DNA of 64,000 nt from Thuidium tamariscinum (Eukaryota > Streptophyta > Bryopsida > Hypnales > Thuidiaceae): assembly GCA_947034885.2 (NCBI GenBank), contig OX344755.2, positions 24,745,052 through 24,809,051 on the forward strand, written 5' to 3'. Under the pieces are notes generated by a model, which did not search any database, had not been told where the DNA came from, and saw nothing but the letters and a program-made list of their open reading frames with translations. Shown here piece by piece: positions 41,086-52,577 of the stretch. The position numbers were made by a program, and so were the translations under genes. Every line of letters begins with the position of its first letter. Within the stretch, counting starts at the first letter, position 1.

Positions 41086-42891
41086 CCCCTAAATGCTCAA
41101 GGCCTTTGGGGGAGTTTCTAGGAATTTGTTCTAATTTCTAAAGTGAAGAAAAAAATTACTTCATGATGAGCTTTAAGAAAGAAAATTTTAAATGTAACCA
41201 TTCTAATTCAAACTAGACATGTCAGAGATCATTTAGGAGAACAAAACATATATCACTTATGGATTGAAAGATTATAATGTTTAATCACTATAGTGTCCAA
41301 ATTGCCAAAGAGATTTGAAGTCATTCAACCCTCCGTTTACAAGTCTAATCTAAAAAGTTTATGATTAAAAAAAACGGGATGAAAGGGCTTTACAAGCATA
41401 ACCCCGGTCAATTTATCGCTTCTCAAAATGTACTCTACAATCTTTTTCCTATATAATGTACAATTCCAATAGACTTTAATTTTGTTTGAAGCGTATACCG
41501 AGCTTGCCTTATAGAATGGTTTTAAAATATAACTACCATTTTCAAAGTTTATTTATAGCATTGTGACCTTTTAAACTACAATCCTTGATTATTACTACAG
41601 GTCTACACTTCATTGTAGTTTTCATTTTAAATAACAACAATATATTATACATTTTGAATTTTTTTCTTGTAGGGGTGTGAGGGTGTGCCTCTAAAGGACC
41701 TTTGTGTTTGTGGTGTATTGAATTGAATTGACACAATCATTAACCCGTAAAGCCCCGAATTGCATTTCTAGGGATCTCACTACCTATTGAATTTCATTTT
41801 CTTTTCTTTGAAATTTTGACACAACATGTGCCCGCAACTTAGGGGAAAAGGACCAACAATATAATCCCTTTTGACTACACGATCAAAAAGTTAGGACATG
41901 ACGTGTTGTTTCCTTTAAAATTGTGCGTAGCCCGGGCACCAAAAAAAAACTTCTTTAGAAATTGTGACATTAAGAAATAAAAATTTGAAATATCTTTATT
42001 AGATTTTTATCTATGTGTAAACCTTTGAATCATTCCATTTCAATACATGAGTCAAAAGTTATGAGGAATTTTAGTTTGGGGTAGTCAATGGGTACTTATA
42101 GAATCTCTACTCTACCAAAAAAGTTTGAAATTCTTTATTCCATTCAATTTTTTATATTTTTGAAAAAAAAGTGAAACATTTGATGAAGATTGTTTCTTAC
42201 AATACTTTAACTAAAGTAATTGGCATTTGTCATTTTTATAAATAATTTGTTGACAACTTAGTATTTTCAAGCATTTTCTATTTTTTTGTTGGTTTCTAAC
42301 TTAATGTTTTTTCTCCCATATGTTGAACAATTCCAAATGATTACAAATTTGTAGAATGTAGAGCATACATACCACTTTGATTCTAATATGAGTTTAAAGA
42401 ATAACCATCAATTTTGAGTGTTTTTTATACTAATGTCACCTTGTCAAGGGCAATTGGCCAATTGCCGGAAAAAAAGGGGTTTTGCTAGTACAAATGTTAA
42501 TATCTTGCAATGTACATGGTGAAGATTTTCACCACATCTTCTGAAACCATCCCACAAGAATATCTCACCATTTCATATGTGACAACAAAAATTTCAAAAA
42601 CATTGCACTTGTATTACAAAACGCAATTTTGGAGCAATTTGGGTAGAAATATACTTAGTTAAAAATCTGTGAGGTTAACCAACTAAACCAAAGGCTAGAA
42701 AATAATAAAATAACCCCAAAGTTAATATGTCGAAATACGATGAAAATGCCTAGTAAGGTGCTACAACATATCAATATGTAAGGTACTAAACTACTAGGCT
42801 ATAAACTTCCGCTAGAAATCTTTTCAAAAAAACATTTTTAGAAGATACAGTGGGATTAATTTACCTTCCAAACAATTGGACTAATATCTAG
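41086..42891. other. Spacer between array A and the hAT ORF
   Basis: AT-rich and probably includes the 3' UTR of the hAT transposase. A decayed piece resembling the dispersed repeat at 34.9-35.7 kb is visible at about 41,740-42,310. Confidence 0.4.
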
Positions 42892-45800
42892 TTACAAACA
42901 AAAATCTGAATCGTTCTGCACTTCGTCAGCATCAGGGTCCGTATCTTCGCGCGATGCGTAACCAGCGTCTGTGTCGCTATCGTGGCTTGAGCTGTCATTC
43001 TCGTCCTCTTCTCTTGTTATTGGTTCTGGTCGTATTTCTCTTTCCACCTCCGAGGTCAAATTCCGCACAACTATGTCTTGACCACCAGGAATCGCAGTCT
43101 GGACTAGTCGTTTTGTGGGACGCGTTGCATCAATAATTCCATCAACTACAGATTCAGGACCTGCTTGAACCGCTATTGATTGGCTTGATTGCTGGACCGC
43201 TTGCGTGGAGCACCCTGCCCCAAGCCTACAAGGTTCCACAATTTGATTTGCGCGCTTTGGATGTCTGTGTGTCCTTTCATCTACTCTTCTAATGCGCCTT
43301 TTTTTACTTCTGTCTCTATTGTTGCTGTTGCGTAGTCGTTCTTCCAACGATATTTCTCTTGGCTCAGACACTGGAGTTGGTTGGGTGGCTTGTGGAGCGG
43401 ACTCGGGGACTTCTTCATTGATGCTGGATAGTGGACCTCCATCTAAAGGCGTCCTTGTCGATGAACTAGGGGCCGATCTTCTGACTCTACCTTGGCTTGT
43501 ATCTTCCCCTCTGGGCACACGGCCCCTTATAGAAGGAGTTGTGACTGACCTTCTGACTGTAGTCTGCCCTGTATGTCCACCTCGAGTCAAGGAAACGTTC
43601 CGACTACGGTTGAGGATGGTATTCAGTGGCGCATCTGAATCATACTCAGCTGCCTCCGTTGTTTGTATGGTCGGTGAATTCATTGCTACCGAAATAGGAG
43701 TTACTTCTTCTACAACCTCTTCAATGTGATCCACCTCTTCTTCTGCTTCAATTCCCGCATTGATTGGTGCAATGTTTCCAATATTCATTGCTCTGCTTGA
43801 AGGAATACGTGTTGGTACTGGAGATGTTGGTACTGGAGATGTTTCTTGAACATCTGAGGCAGGCATTTGATTATCTGCTTGTTCGTTGTTGTCAGAAGGT
43901 GTTCTTGCCGCAGTTCGTGGTGAAACTGTGCCCCAATTTCCGACCCACGCATCATCAGGGTTCCGCTCTGGAGAACGAAAAAGTTCTTCCTCAGCAACAC
44001 CTTCCGCATCATTGCCACTTGCAAATGTGTTTCCATATCGATATGGCGGTGGACTTGGTGGAGGTGGGACCATATCTGCCCATTCATTGTGATCGCGCAA
44101 GAGATCTTCTTCTTCTCTTCGGACTAAATTATCTTCGATAAAATCAAAATAACCCTCGTCCTCCGATCCTGAAGGCATAGGCTCGTCCCTCTCTTCATCA
44201 GTGTCTCCATCCACGAGGACCCTTTCATAAAATTGAGCAGCATTGTACCCACGCTTTTGACGTTCCAAGTGGCAGTTAGCATAAATGTACACCAAATCTT
44301 GAGCCTTCTTTGTGGTCAAACGATTTCGCGTTTTACTGTGCACGAATGAATACATGCTCCAGTTTCGTTCACATGAAGATGCTGAACAAGTCAACCCTAG
44401 AATTCTCTTTGCAATCTTCGGAAGAGCATCGCCGCCTACATGATTCCACCATTGATGAGGTTCTAAATTGGTCTCTGTGATGTCGAGAACCTCTTCTCGG
44501 GGATCAAATGGCCCTGTCTTCTCCTCAAATTGGACAAGCTCTTGCATTGCCACGACCACTGAAACTCCTAATGATGGAGCTAGTTTTCGTATGACTCGAT
44601 TCAAAGCTGCTTTGGCCGCCCCATCGTTTTGAATTTCTTCTACTCCTGCCAAAAACGGATTCAAGAGTGCTCCTGCATAGTGGAGGTCCGTTCGCATTAA
44701 CTTCCAACGAGCTTCAAATTTCTTCTCGTAACGCGTTGCAACCACAGGGTCTAAAAGAAATGGAGGATCCCTGAGAGCATACACGTGTTTCTTCAACTCG
44801 AACATTATCAACCAAGCTTTTGGCATTGCTGGTTTTTTGCCATCAAAGTGTCGTAGAGCAACGAGTACTGGCTCTATCATAAACACGAAATTCTTGCATT
44901 TTGACCAAAACCTTTCAGAATGAATGTTTAGCCGAACATCCATTGCTTTGCGCCTAATGGTACCTCCATTAGTCCGATTCTGCAAACTGAACTCGAAGGT
45001 CATGTAAGCGTCATCTGCAACCACGGTTTGCAAAGCTTGTTTGCAATCGAGCAGGCGGTCTACCATAAGGAAATTGGTGGCAAACCGTGTCAAAGTAGGC
45101 AGCCTAAGCATTTTGTTTGGAGAATGTTTCCGAAACAAAGCCATAGTGAAATGGTATTTCCTGATATGCTTCACCATTGTCCTACACTCGCTTACCAAAT
45201 CCTTCATCGTTTGAGACTTTCCCCAATCTTCCAAAAGCAAATCCAAAATGTGAGCCGCACACCCTTGTTTGTACATGTGGGGATATTTCAGTAACAAACA
45301 TGACATAGTTCCAATCATTACTGAAGCATTGTCTGTACACAATTGCACAATATTTGAAGGACCGGCCTTGTCTATGTACTTCGACATTAAAGCTGTCGTG
45401 TAGGCAATGTCCTTCTTCGCTCCCGTACTGTCCTCTGATCCCAAAAACACATCCCCTGCTGGACAAACGAGCATCACATTCATCAACGGCCGCCTATTGG
45501 TATCTGACCACCCATCTGAACAAATAGTTGCTCCATATTGCGCAATAGAGTTCTTTGTCCGGTCATTGACCATTTTTTGGACAACTTCTTTCTTCACATC
45601 AATCATCCTGGTACGCAACGCGTTGAATGCTGGTGGACGATATAAAATTCCAGCTGCTGCAGTTTCCTTCACTGCATTTATAAATGCAGGGTGTCGCGTG
45701 ATGTTGAATGCAATATTGGCTTCATAAAAAAATGAAGCCCACGTCGCATCCAACTTTTGTCTCAAGCCTATTTGTAATGCTTCATCCATACTTCTTTGAC

Positions 45801-46290
45801 GAGAAACCACAGGGCGGCTTCCTGTTCTGTCAACCGTACTTGGAGTAGAATCCACTGAATCTGGGGTAGGGTTTGTCGGGCCGGTTGGACCCGTTGGATT
45901 TGAAGAACCACCCACCTCACCACCCTCTACCTCTTGAATGAGGGATTGTGCCGCACCAATGGCCTCATTGCCCACAAATGGTGTTTCAAACAATTCTTCA
46001 AAGCTCATGGCTTTTGGAACGTTTCCGCCGCAAGTCATAAACTTTTCACGTGCACTTCTAGGGATTTTTGGACAACGTTCTGCTGTTGCCGAGCCACCAT
46101 ATCCAAAGTGACTAAATGCCCTTTTCCGCACAAAGACTTTGTTCCACCCGCAAAACAAGCATTTCCGAGGATAGGGTGAATGATCATTTGGAACGCATGG
46201 TATAAGCCAAGGGTCCCAATCTTTTGTAGCCCTACGCGTATCGGGCCGACCTTGACCACCACTTGGGACAACCATGGTGTGAATCCACAA
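42892..46290 (-). CDS. hAT-superfamily transposase with long C-terminal extension
   Basis: Intronless, uninterrupted ORF of 1132 residues; an alternative start lies 15 bases inside. It cuts and joins transposon ends in the nucleus. Residues ~26-82 look like a degenerate BED-type zinc finger (CLFCGW ... H ... C). The RNase H-like core begins with CSDGWSD (D259) and CTDNAS (D320), the DUF659-type pattern. SSCERNWS (E641) and NRLTTKKAQDLVYIYAN (~656) form the hATC dimerisation part, so the expected D-D-E triad is present. Unusually, ~430 residues of acidic, Ser/Pro-rich, probably disordered sequence follow, with a basic KKRRIRR patch near the end. Array B lies directly upstream and array A downstream. 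I could not define the transposon's TIRs or target duplication. Confidence 0.9.
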   Translation of the reverse strand: MWIHTMVVPSGGQGRPDTRRATKDWDPWLIPCVPNDHSPYPRKCLFCGWNKVFVRKRAFSHFGYGGSATAERCPKIPRSAREKFMTCGGNVPKAMSFEELFETPFVGNEAIGAAQSLIQEVEGGEVGGSSNPTGPTGPTNPTPDSVDSTPSTVDRTGSRPVVSRQRSMDEALQIGLRQKLDATWASFFYEANIAFNITRHPAFINAVKETAAAGILYRPPAFNALRTRMIDVKKEVVQKMVNDRTKNSIAQYGATICSDGWSDTNRRPLMNVMLVCPAGDVFLGSEDSTGAKKDIAYTTALMSKYIDKAGPSNIVQLCTDNASVMIGTMSCLLLKYPHMYKQGCAAHILDLLLEDWGKSQTMKDLVSECRTMVKHIRKYHFTMALFRKHSPNKMLRLPTLTRFATNFLMVDRLLDCKQALQTVVADDAYMTFEFSLQNRTNGGTIRRKAMDVRLNIHSERFWSKCKNFVFMIEPVLVALRHFDGKKPAMPKAWLIMFELKKHVYALRDPPFLLDPVVATRYEKKFEARWKLMRTDLHYAGALLNPFLAGVEEIQNDGAAKAALNRVIRKLAPSLGVSVVVAMQELVQFEEKTGPFDPREEVLDITETNLEPHQWWNHVGGDALPKIAKRILGLTCSASSCERNWSMYSFVHSKTRNRLTTKKAQDLVYIYANCHLERQKRGYNAAQFYERVLVDGDTDEERDEPMPSGSEDEGYFDFIEDNLVRREEEDLLRDHNEWADMVPPPPSPPPYRYGNTFASGNDAEGVAEEELFRSPERNPDDAWVGNWGTVSPRTAARTPSDNNEQADNQMPASDVQETSPVPTSPVPTRIPSSRAMNIGNIAPINAGIEAEEEVDHIEEVVEEVTPISVAMNSPTIQTTEAAEYDSDAPLNTILNRSRNVSLTRGGHTGQTTVRRSVTTPSIRGRVPRGEDTSQGRVRRSAPSSSTRTPLDGGPLSSINEEVPESAPQATQPTPVSEPREISLEERLRNSNNRDRSKKRRIRRVDERTHRHPKRANQIVEPCRLGAGCSTQAVQQSSQSIAVQAGPESVVDGIIDATRPTKRLVQTAIPGGQDIVVRNLTSEVEREIRPEPITREEDENDSSSHDSDTDAGYASREDTDPDADEVQNDSDFCL

Positions 46291-46501
46291 TGAGTTTCAC
46301 CCCCAAAAAATCGATCCAAGAATCCAGTAACGAGGAAAAAGTTATGACAATGCTACCTACTGTGAGAGGGTTTTTAAACCCCCTCAAAGCAAGGCTCTTG
46401 CCCTCCAATGAACCAAAACATCCGTAAGAAGCCTCTTTCGAAGGTTCAAGGCTAGAGTCTAATCACTGAAGCAAGGTAATCCCTCAGTGTTTCAGCTGCA
46501 G

Positions 46502-46509
46502 CTTTATAC
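46502..46509 (-). promoter_or_regulatory. Candidate TATA box for the hAT ORF
   Basis: The minus strand reads GAGTATAAAGC about 210 bp upstream of the ATG, at the edge of GC-rich array B where promoters of this module are expected. Confidence 0.45.
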
Positions 46510-46514
46510 TCTGT

Positions 46515-47070
46515 CGCCACAGGGGCGACTGCGGGTACAGGGCGACTTCGGGTGAACAGGGCGACTTCGGGTGAACAGGGCAACCGCGGGTGCAGGGCGA
46601 CCGCGGGTAATGGGGGCGACGGCGCCTGCAAGGACGACCGCACGTACGAGGGCGATCGCGCGTGGAAGGGCGACCGCGGGACAGGGTGAGGAACTGCAAA
46701 AAATGAGCCGCGATCGCCCCAAGCGCGGTCGCACTCCCCGGACGGGCGACCACGCATGGAGGTGGCGGTTTAGGTTCTGGCACCGGAGGTCGCCCCTGAC
46801 CCACGGTCGCCCCAAGCGCGGTCGCACTCCCCGGTCGGGCGACCGCGCATGGACGGGCGACCGCGCTTGGAGGTGTCGGGCGGCAGTTTTGGCACCCGAG
46901 GTCGCCCCTAACCCGCGGTCGCCCCAAGCGCAGTCGCACTCCCCGGACGGGTGACCGCGCATGGAGGTGGTGGGCGGCAGTTCTGGCACCCGAGGTCGCC
47001 CCTGACCCGCGGTCGCACCTTTGCAGGTTTTCAATTTTTGGAAAGCGCGGTTGCTGTACACGCGGTCGCC
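46515..47070. repeat. GC-rich word array B (upstream of hAT ORF)
   Basis: About 20 exact GCGAC or GTCGC cores. The plus-strand orientation (GGGCGACCGCGGGT) dominates at 46,520-46,690 and the reverse orientation at 46,700-47,070. The right half contains three longer direct units, each with CGCGGTCGCCCC then AAGCGCGGTCGCACTCCCCG. Open frames through it are Arg/Pro-rich by-products. Confidence 0.88.
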
Positions 47071-47526
47071 TTACAGGACCAGCTGGCCTGAGCAAGGTGG
47101 ACAGTTATTAACCTAGCTGTAACAGGTATTATTTGAGAGATTCGGAGATTCCTCCTAGTTCTACATTATATCCCACTTCATTCTCATTAAAAGCAGCATC
47201 TAAATTACTATATAGCAATAGTTACTCCAAAGTGATTTACCATTTCATGCACATAGAAGCTTTTAAAGGTATTTCCAACCCCTTCACCACCAAGCCCTAT
47301 TGGCTCTTTCTCCAAGAAATCATGAACCTTCAAACCTCAATAAAAAATATCATACTTTTACTTAGGAATGTTGAGTTCTATGAGAGCTCAATTATGGAGG
47401 AGGACAACCCTCAATTTCATGATATTTCAAATGCTTAATCCCTAAAGGACTAAGAAGATACAATGTGTCATCTTCAAAGTTTTCAATGGCAATTTCTTGT
47501 AAGGGTGAAGCAAATCTCAATATGAA
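47071..47526. other. Spacer
   Basis: AT-rich; a 101-codon open frame on the plus strand (47,133-47,438) has no recognisable domain and no upstream support. Confidence 0.35.
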
Positions 47527-48150
47527 ACAAAGGGAATGTAATATTTTTGGGATCTCAGTATTAGACTTAGATTAGTGGGAAAAAAAATGGGAAGACAAAA
47601 TTTTAAAAAATGACACTTATTCAAAAATGTATACTTGAACTTCTACCAAAACATTATGGAGATAGAGTTTCTATTAAAATTCAATGGAACACCCCCCCCT
47701 AGTACTTTAAAAAAAAAGGAAATGTAATATTTTTGAGATCTCAATATTAGACTTAGATTATTGGGGAAAAAAATGGGAAGACAGAATTTTAAAAAATGAC
47801 ACTTATTCAAAAATGTAAACTTGAACTTCTACCAAAACATTATGGAGATAGAGTTTCTATTAAAATTCAATGGATCCCCCCCCTAGTACTTTAAAAAAAA
47901 AGGAAATGTAATATTTTTGAGATCTCAAAATTAGACTTCGATCAGTTGAAAAAAAAATGGGAAGACAGAATTTAAAAAAATGATACTTATCCCAAAATGT
48001 ATACTTGAACTACTACCAAAACATTATGGAGATAGAGTTTCTATTAAAATTCAATGGATACCCCCCCCCCCTAGTACTTTAAAAAAAAGAAGGGAATGTA
48101 ATATTTTTGAGATTTCAATATTAGACTTAGATTAGTTGAAGAAAAATGGG
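47527..48150. repeat. About 187-bp tandem repeat, 3.3 units
   Basis: Units begin at GGAATGTAATATTTTTG near 47,530, 47,718, 47,902 and 48,091. Each has an inner AACATTATGGAGATAGAG block and a homopolymeric C run of 7-11 before CTAGTACTTT. The copies are highly similar, so the array is fairly young. Confidence 0.88.
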
Positions 48151-49229
48151 AAGACAAAATTGAAAAAATATGGCACTTATCCAAGAATGTGGAAATAGAA
48201 GGACATTTACAAATAAAATATTAGAAATTTAAGTTACCTTTTTAGCTCTAACATGGACCTTAATGACATTGATCTAAGCAATTAGATAGTATCCTAAAGA
48301 GGATATCTTAGCCTCCAAAATTTATGTGGATTTAGTTGCAATAATGGATTATGTTGAATGCATCTTAAGGACAAGTATTTATTGTAAAGATGCTTGCATT
48401 GACCAAATGATAACAATGTTGTGTACAATTTGAGAAGAACTTTACTCCAAGTCAAATGAGTAGGAGGTTTCCATAAAAATGAATCCAATCTCATGTCATA
48501 GTATTTTGTGTTTAATCCTTATTTGAAGCCTTTGTGTAGGCTTCTCATGATTTAAGGGTTTAGGTAAATGGTTTTTTTTTTGCTATATAACTTCCATTCT
48601 AAAGTTGTAATTGAAATATCAATTATATTTCTAGATAAATAACATTCCAAAGTAGAGGGAGAATGGAAGTTTAGGGATAATTAAGGATTTCGGTTTTATT
48701 GAATATAATACTCCAAGAACATATAATTTAAGATCTAAAAAATGTTCAACAAAAGATCTTTAGGAATAATTAAGGGTGAAGCAAATTTCAATATGGTAAT
48801 ACTAAATTATCTTTAGACTCCAAATAAATTTTTCTAAGGGGTTAAAAAATCTATATTCATCTTTTTATAAATTTGTTTCTCCCAAAACTACGTTTGTGGC
48901 CCATGATGTTGATCATCAAGAATTGCTATAATGTAAAGATCTAACCATTGAAATGTTCTACAATTAATTCCATACATGCTAGATATAATAATTTTTACTT
49001 TTGTACAGTTAAAATTTTAAAAAATGATAACACCTATGTGCCCAAAAATATGGAAGGATAGAATTGATTGAAATCCTCCATTGTCAAAACTGTTTTAGTC
49101 TTGTAGGGATTAAAGGAATGCAATATTACTATTGCATAAAAAATTTGTAGTTAATAGACACTTGAGCAGAATGCTACTTCAATGTTGCAAAATTAAAAAT
49201 TAAAAATCGAAGTTATACATATATCTTTT
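48151..49229. other. AT-rich spacer
   Basis: No gene recognised. Confidence 0.4.
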
Positions 49230-50660
49230 AGTAAATGGCAAACACCATTGTATTAGAAATGAACATTTAGACCAAAAACATTTGAGCCAGAAGGGGTGAA
49301 CAATAAAAATAAGTTATACTATAGTGAAACTAATACAAATATTTGAATGCAATTCAATGGACACACTCCAAAAATGAATTTTAAGCCTTTAGGTGATTTG
49401 AATCAGGTGGTTTTGACAATTGCTATTTTTAATTCAAGTAATAGATTTTAGGAAAAAATATGAATTTAGGCACATATAATTGTAAGATCCTATATTACAC
49501 TAGTTTGAGAAGATGTGGAGGAAAGTTAACCAATTTTCTACTATGAAAATTGCCAAGATATTAACATTTGAATTGATTGTAATTCTTTTGAGGGCCTTGT
49601 GATGTATGAAAACCTAGGAAGTTGCACTTCATACAATCACATTTGTATAAAATAATTGTCGTAATGGTGTTTCTTTTCTATACCAAATTACCAATGTTCA
49701 AAGGCAATTCATAAGATGCTTGAAATTTTTTTTAGGCAAACTACAAGTGTATAACATTTTTGGAAAATATATGTCAGTACATAGGAATATAGAATGATTT
49801 CAAATAGTAAGTTGTTAAGAGTTGAATTATATAGAATTGAAAATGCCAATTCCAATGGTAATTATTATCCTGCATCTAATATTTCAATTTTTGTTATAGA
49901 TTTCGAATATTGAATTAAATGAAGAACTTTACAGAATTTATTGTGCATTTGTTGATTAGAAAACTAGGAAATCCCTAACAACCCTTAATCAAAATACCTC
50001 TTAACGATCATGACAGATGCTACTATATGAGTCTAAAAATGTGAATCCCCAAGACTATTCACCTATAGTATAGGTGTTTAAATCATAGAAACTTTTTATA
50101 ATTAGAGATTTCTAGTTTGATTATACTATACACACTTATATTATTGGTGCATATGTTATAAACACATTGAAATATTCAATAGTTGTGGGATACCTACTTA
50201 TATCTATAATCAAGGCTTACATACTTGCATTTCTATCTTCTCATGCTAGCATTTTAGTAACAAAATCAAATTAAGAAATTCACATTTTAAATTTATTTTG
50301 AAAATTTGTAGAGCACTTATTTCAAAGCCCAAAACTTATTGGGGTTATGCGTCTCCAATGTATGCATCTCCAATGTTTGTATCTCATTTTTTCGGTGACC
50401 AAATTTTTTAAATTGAACATATGAAAAGAGGATTGTAAGACTGTGCATGTGTTTTGTAAATTTAACACACTCGTGAAGTCGTGATCAAACATTATAATCT
50501 GTCATCCATAAGTGATAATATTCTATTTTCTTTACCTTCATAACCTCTAATATGCACAGTTTAAATTTGTATGCTTATAATTTAAAGAAAATTGATGAAG
50601 CATATGAAATATTATCCTATTTCTAAAAACTAAAAAGGAATATGAAAGTTGCATGTACAA
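49230..50660 (+). repeat. Left arm of the 6.7-kb long-TIR element
   Basis: Diverged inverted copy of 54,770-55,920. Matching anchors are TGAGCCAGAAG-like, GAGGGCCTTGTGATG-like, ATTGAATTAAATGAAGAACT (shared exactly), CTACTATATGAG and CATAAGTGATAATATT. About 280 bp near 50,205-50,490 is absent from the other arm and is probably a later insertion. Confidence 0.75.
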
Positions 50661-51007
50661 AAATGTATTAATTGAAAGAAACATCTATTTTATGAAATTT
50701 AGATATGGACACTTTCTTCATAAAAATTTGAAATGTCTACATATTACATATTGAGCATTTTATGGAGATGCTTTTTGAAAGATTGAATGAGCATTTTGGA
50801 TGTTTAAAAAAAACCCATCAACATGCAAACAAAGGAATATGAATTCTTTTGCATCCATACACATCAATGATAGAAATGAAACACCCCAAGTTTGCAAAAT
50901 AATACTAAAAAATAATAGTAGCCTTTTTATATATAGATGTTTACAAAAGTCATAAGTCCTCCAAAAAATGCTAGCATTGCTAGCCCCCCAAAAGATCATA
51001 CAACATT

Positions 51008-52405
51008 CTACTTGCTTTGTTCATCTGTCTTTAGCCTTTTCTTAGCTTCCAAGTCTTTCTTCGCCTCCTTGTAGGCACTATCCAAATTGGATTGAAGAGG
51101 AAAATCCCACCATTTATTTTTCATGTACTCTTTCTTCAAATTCAGTGCATTGAGCAAATTCATCTTCTTCTTCTCCACTTCCCCGGCCACATCACTTTCC
51201 AATGCGAGAGCATGGGCTAACTTCTTCTTTAGGTCCTCTGCTTCCAACTTCAATGTCTCATGTTGCCTCTCATGATCTTCAGAATCTTGTATATCAACAA
51301 TACGATCAAGAGGGGCTTTGTCCTTCATTTTCTGAAGGTCACGTAATTTTGATTGTGCACCTTCAAGAGATCTTTTTTCATTTTCCAAGCAGTCAGCTTC
51401 GATGTGACAATCTTCCTTGAGTTTAGCCAATCGTTCTTCTACAAATTTGTTAGTTGAAGAACTAGAACCTTCACCCCCTGAAACGGAGAAGTTCAGATAG
51501 AATGCTTCCAAGTTCAAGATTTGCTCATGTTGCTTGGACAACTGAATTCGTCCCGATTCAATGAGGGCTTGAAGGGTTGGAACATCATCAGAAGTATCAG
51601 TCACTGCCCCTTCCTCCAAAGTCCTTTTCTCTTCATTTGCTCTATCCAACTCTTCAAGCACACTCTTCAATTGAACTTTATAAAAGTCGTTCAATGGAAT
51701 ATCTTCGTTGGCCTCCACACTTGCAGCTTCAATAGATCCTTCAATTCTTGGCATCCCTTCCAATGAAGGCAATGTCAACGTGGGGCCCGCCTCCACTTCC
51801 CCCTCCTCCAAAGGCTCCAAATTAGCCAATGTCTCACCCACATGTGGCAGTCCAACATCCATCAACTCATCTTCACTACTTTCGTGATCCGACCACACGA
51901 ACTCATTGTTCGGAACTTCATTCTTGATGAAAATCTTTTTCCCTAAACCTTCACGTGGGTTTTGGGAGGGACCCGCCCTAGGAATGTCCTTGGTTGACGG
52001 TTTTTGGACAAGCTTTGCTCCCTTAATGGTGCTCCAATCCACCCTTCGTCGAAGAATAACTTCCGCGTACACCATCTCACACAGAAACAAGGGAATTTCA
52101 TTCCGAGGCACACTTCGTGTCTTGTACAAGTATCGATATACTTCGATACATCTTTGTACAAATCCATCGTGAGTGCAAGCATGAAGATTTGCCATATTTG
52201 ACTTCAAGTGGATTTTGTGTCGATGATAGGGGAAAAGCTTATCGATGTGGCACCATTGTACAAATGCCCTACAAGTGGTCGCGGTCCAAAAGCCTTCGAT
52301 CCTCTCCCAACCTCCATGAGCCACGACATTAGAGTCCACAAGGACGTGTCGTTGTCTTTTTTGCATCTTGCCTTTGGCTTTACGGTTCCTCCGGGTGGCG
52401 TCCAT
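51008..52405 (-). CDS. Intronless coiled-coil protein with novel N-terminal CHIxKLFP domain
   Basis: 465 residues from the ATG at 52,405. The frame stays open 26 codons further upstream, but MDATRRNRKAKGK gives a basic N-terminus like that of the paralogue at 63.5 kb. Residues ~33-124 form a domain shared with that paralogue: W(C)HIDKLFP, RHKIHL, ANL-x2-C, RC-x-EV, LY, MVYAE and VDW, with several conserved Cys and His. An acidic linker follows (~165-245). Residues ~245-300 and 320-460 are charged heptad-rich coiled coil. No family is recognised. A DNA-binding or assembly role is only a guess from the basic start and coiled coil. It lies inside the 49.2-55.9-kb inverted-repeat element, with array C and the shared promoter core directly upstream. 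Confidence 0.75.
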   Translation of the reverse strand: MDATRRNRKAKGKMQKRQRHVLVDSNVVAHGGWERIEGFWTATTCRAFVQWCHIDKLFPYHRHKIHLKSNMANLHACTHDGFVQRCIEVYRYLYKTRSVPRNEIPLFLCEMVYAEVILRRRVDWSTIKGAKLVQKPSTKDIPRAGPSQNPREGLGKKIFIKNEVPNNEFVWSDHESSEDELMDVGLPHVGETLANLEPLEEGEVEAGPTLTLPSLEGMPRIEGSIEAASVEANEDIPLNDFYKVQLKSVLEELDRANEEKRTLEEGAVTDTSDDVPTLQALIESGRIQLSKQHEQILNLEAFYLNFSVSGGEGSSSSTNKFVEERLAKLKEDCHIEADCLENEKRSLEGAQSKLRDLQKMKDKAPLDRIVDIQDSEDHERQHETLKLEAEDLKKKLAHALALESDVAGEVEKKKMNLLNALNLKKEYMKNKWWDFPLQSNLDSAYKEAKKDLEAKKRLKTDEQSK

Positions 52406-52508
52406 TGGATTGAAGTAGATGGAGGTATTAAAAAATACCAAAATGCGACAATAGTTGCCCCAATAGATGCACGAACCACACAATCACAGTAAAAAAAAAC
52501 CAAGTACT

Positions 52509-52541
52509 GGACACGCAGTCAGCCACGAGAAGCGGGTGACA
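52509..52541 (-). promoter_or_regulatory. Shared promoter-like core (copy 1)
   Basis: The minus strand reads GTCACCCGCTT, four bases, then GTGGCTGACTGCGTGTCC, about 105 bp before the ATG of the 465-aa ORF. The same block, with the same spacing, stands upstream of the kinase-like ORF (56.79 kb) and of the 63.5-kb ORF (63.21 kb). Confidence 0.65.
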
Positions 52542-52577
52542 GAGCAGTGTGCAGCGCTGGAATTGCAAGTGGGCGAA

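Noticed and set aside
43292-44141. Plus-strand open frames opposite the hAT transposase
   Set aside because: They lie antisense to a strong 1132-codon ORF and have no recognisable domain.
46484-47095. Arg/Pro-rich open frames up to 203 codons in GC-rich array B, and similar ones in arrays C, D and E
   Set aside because: GC-rich repeats lack stop codons by composition; the frames change between arrays and no reading is conserved.
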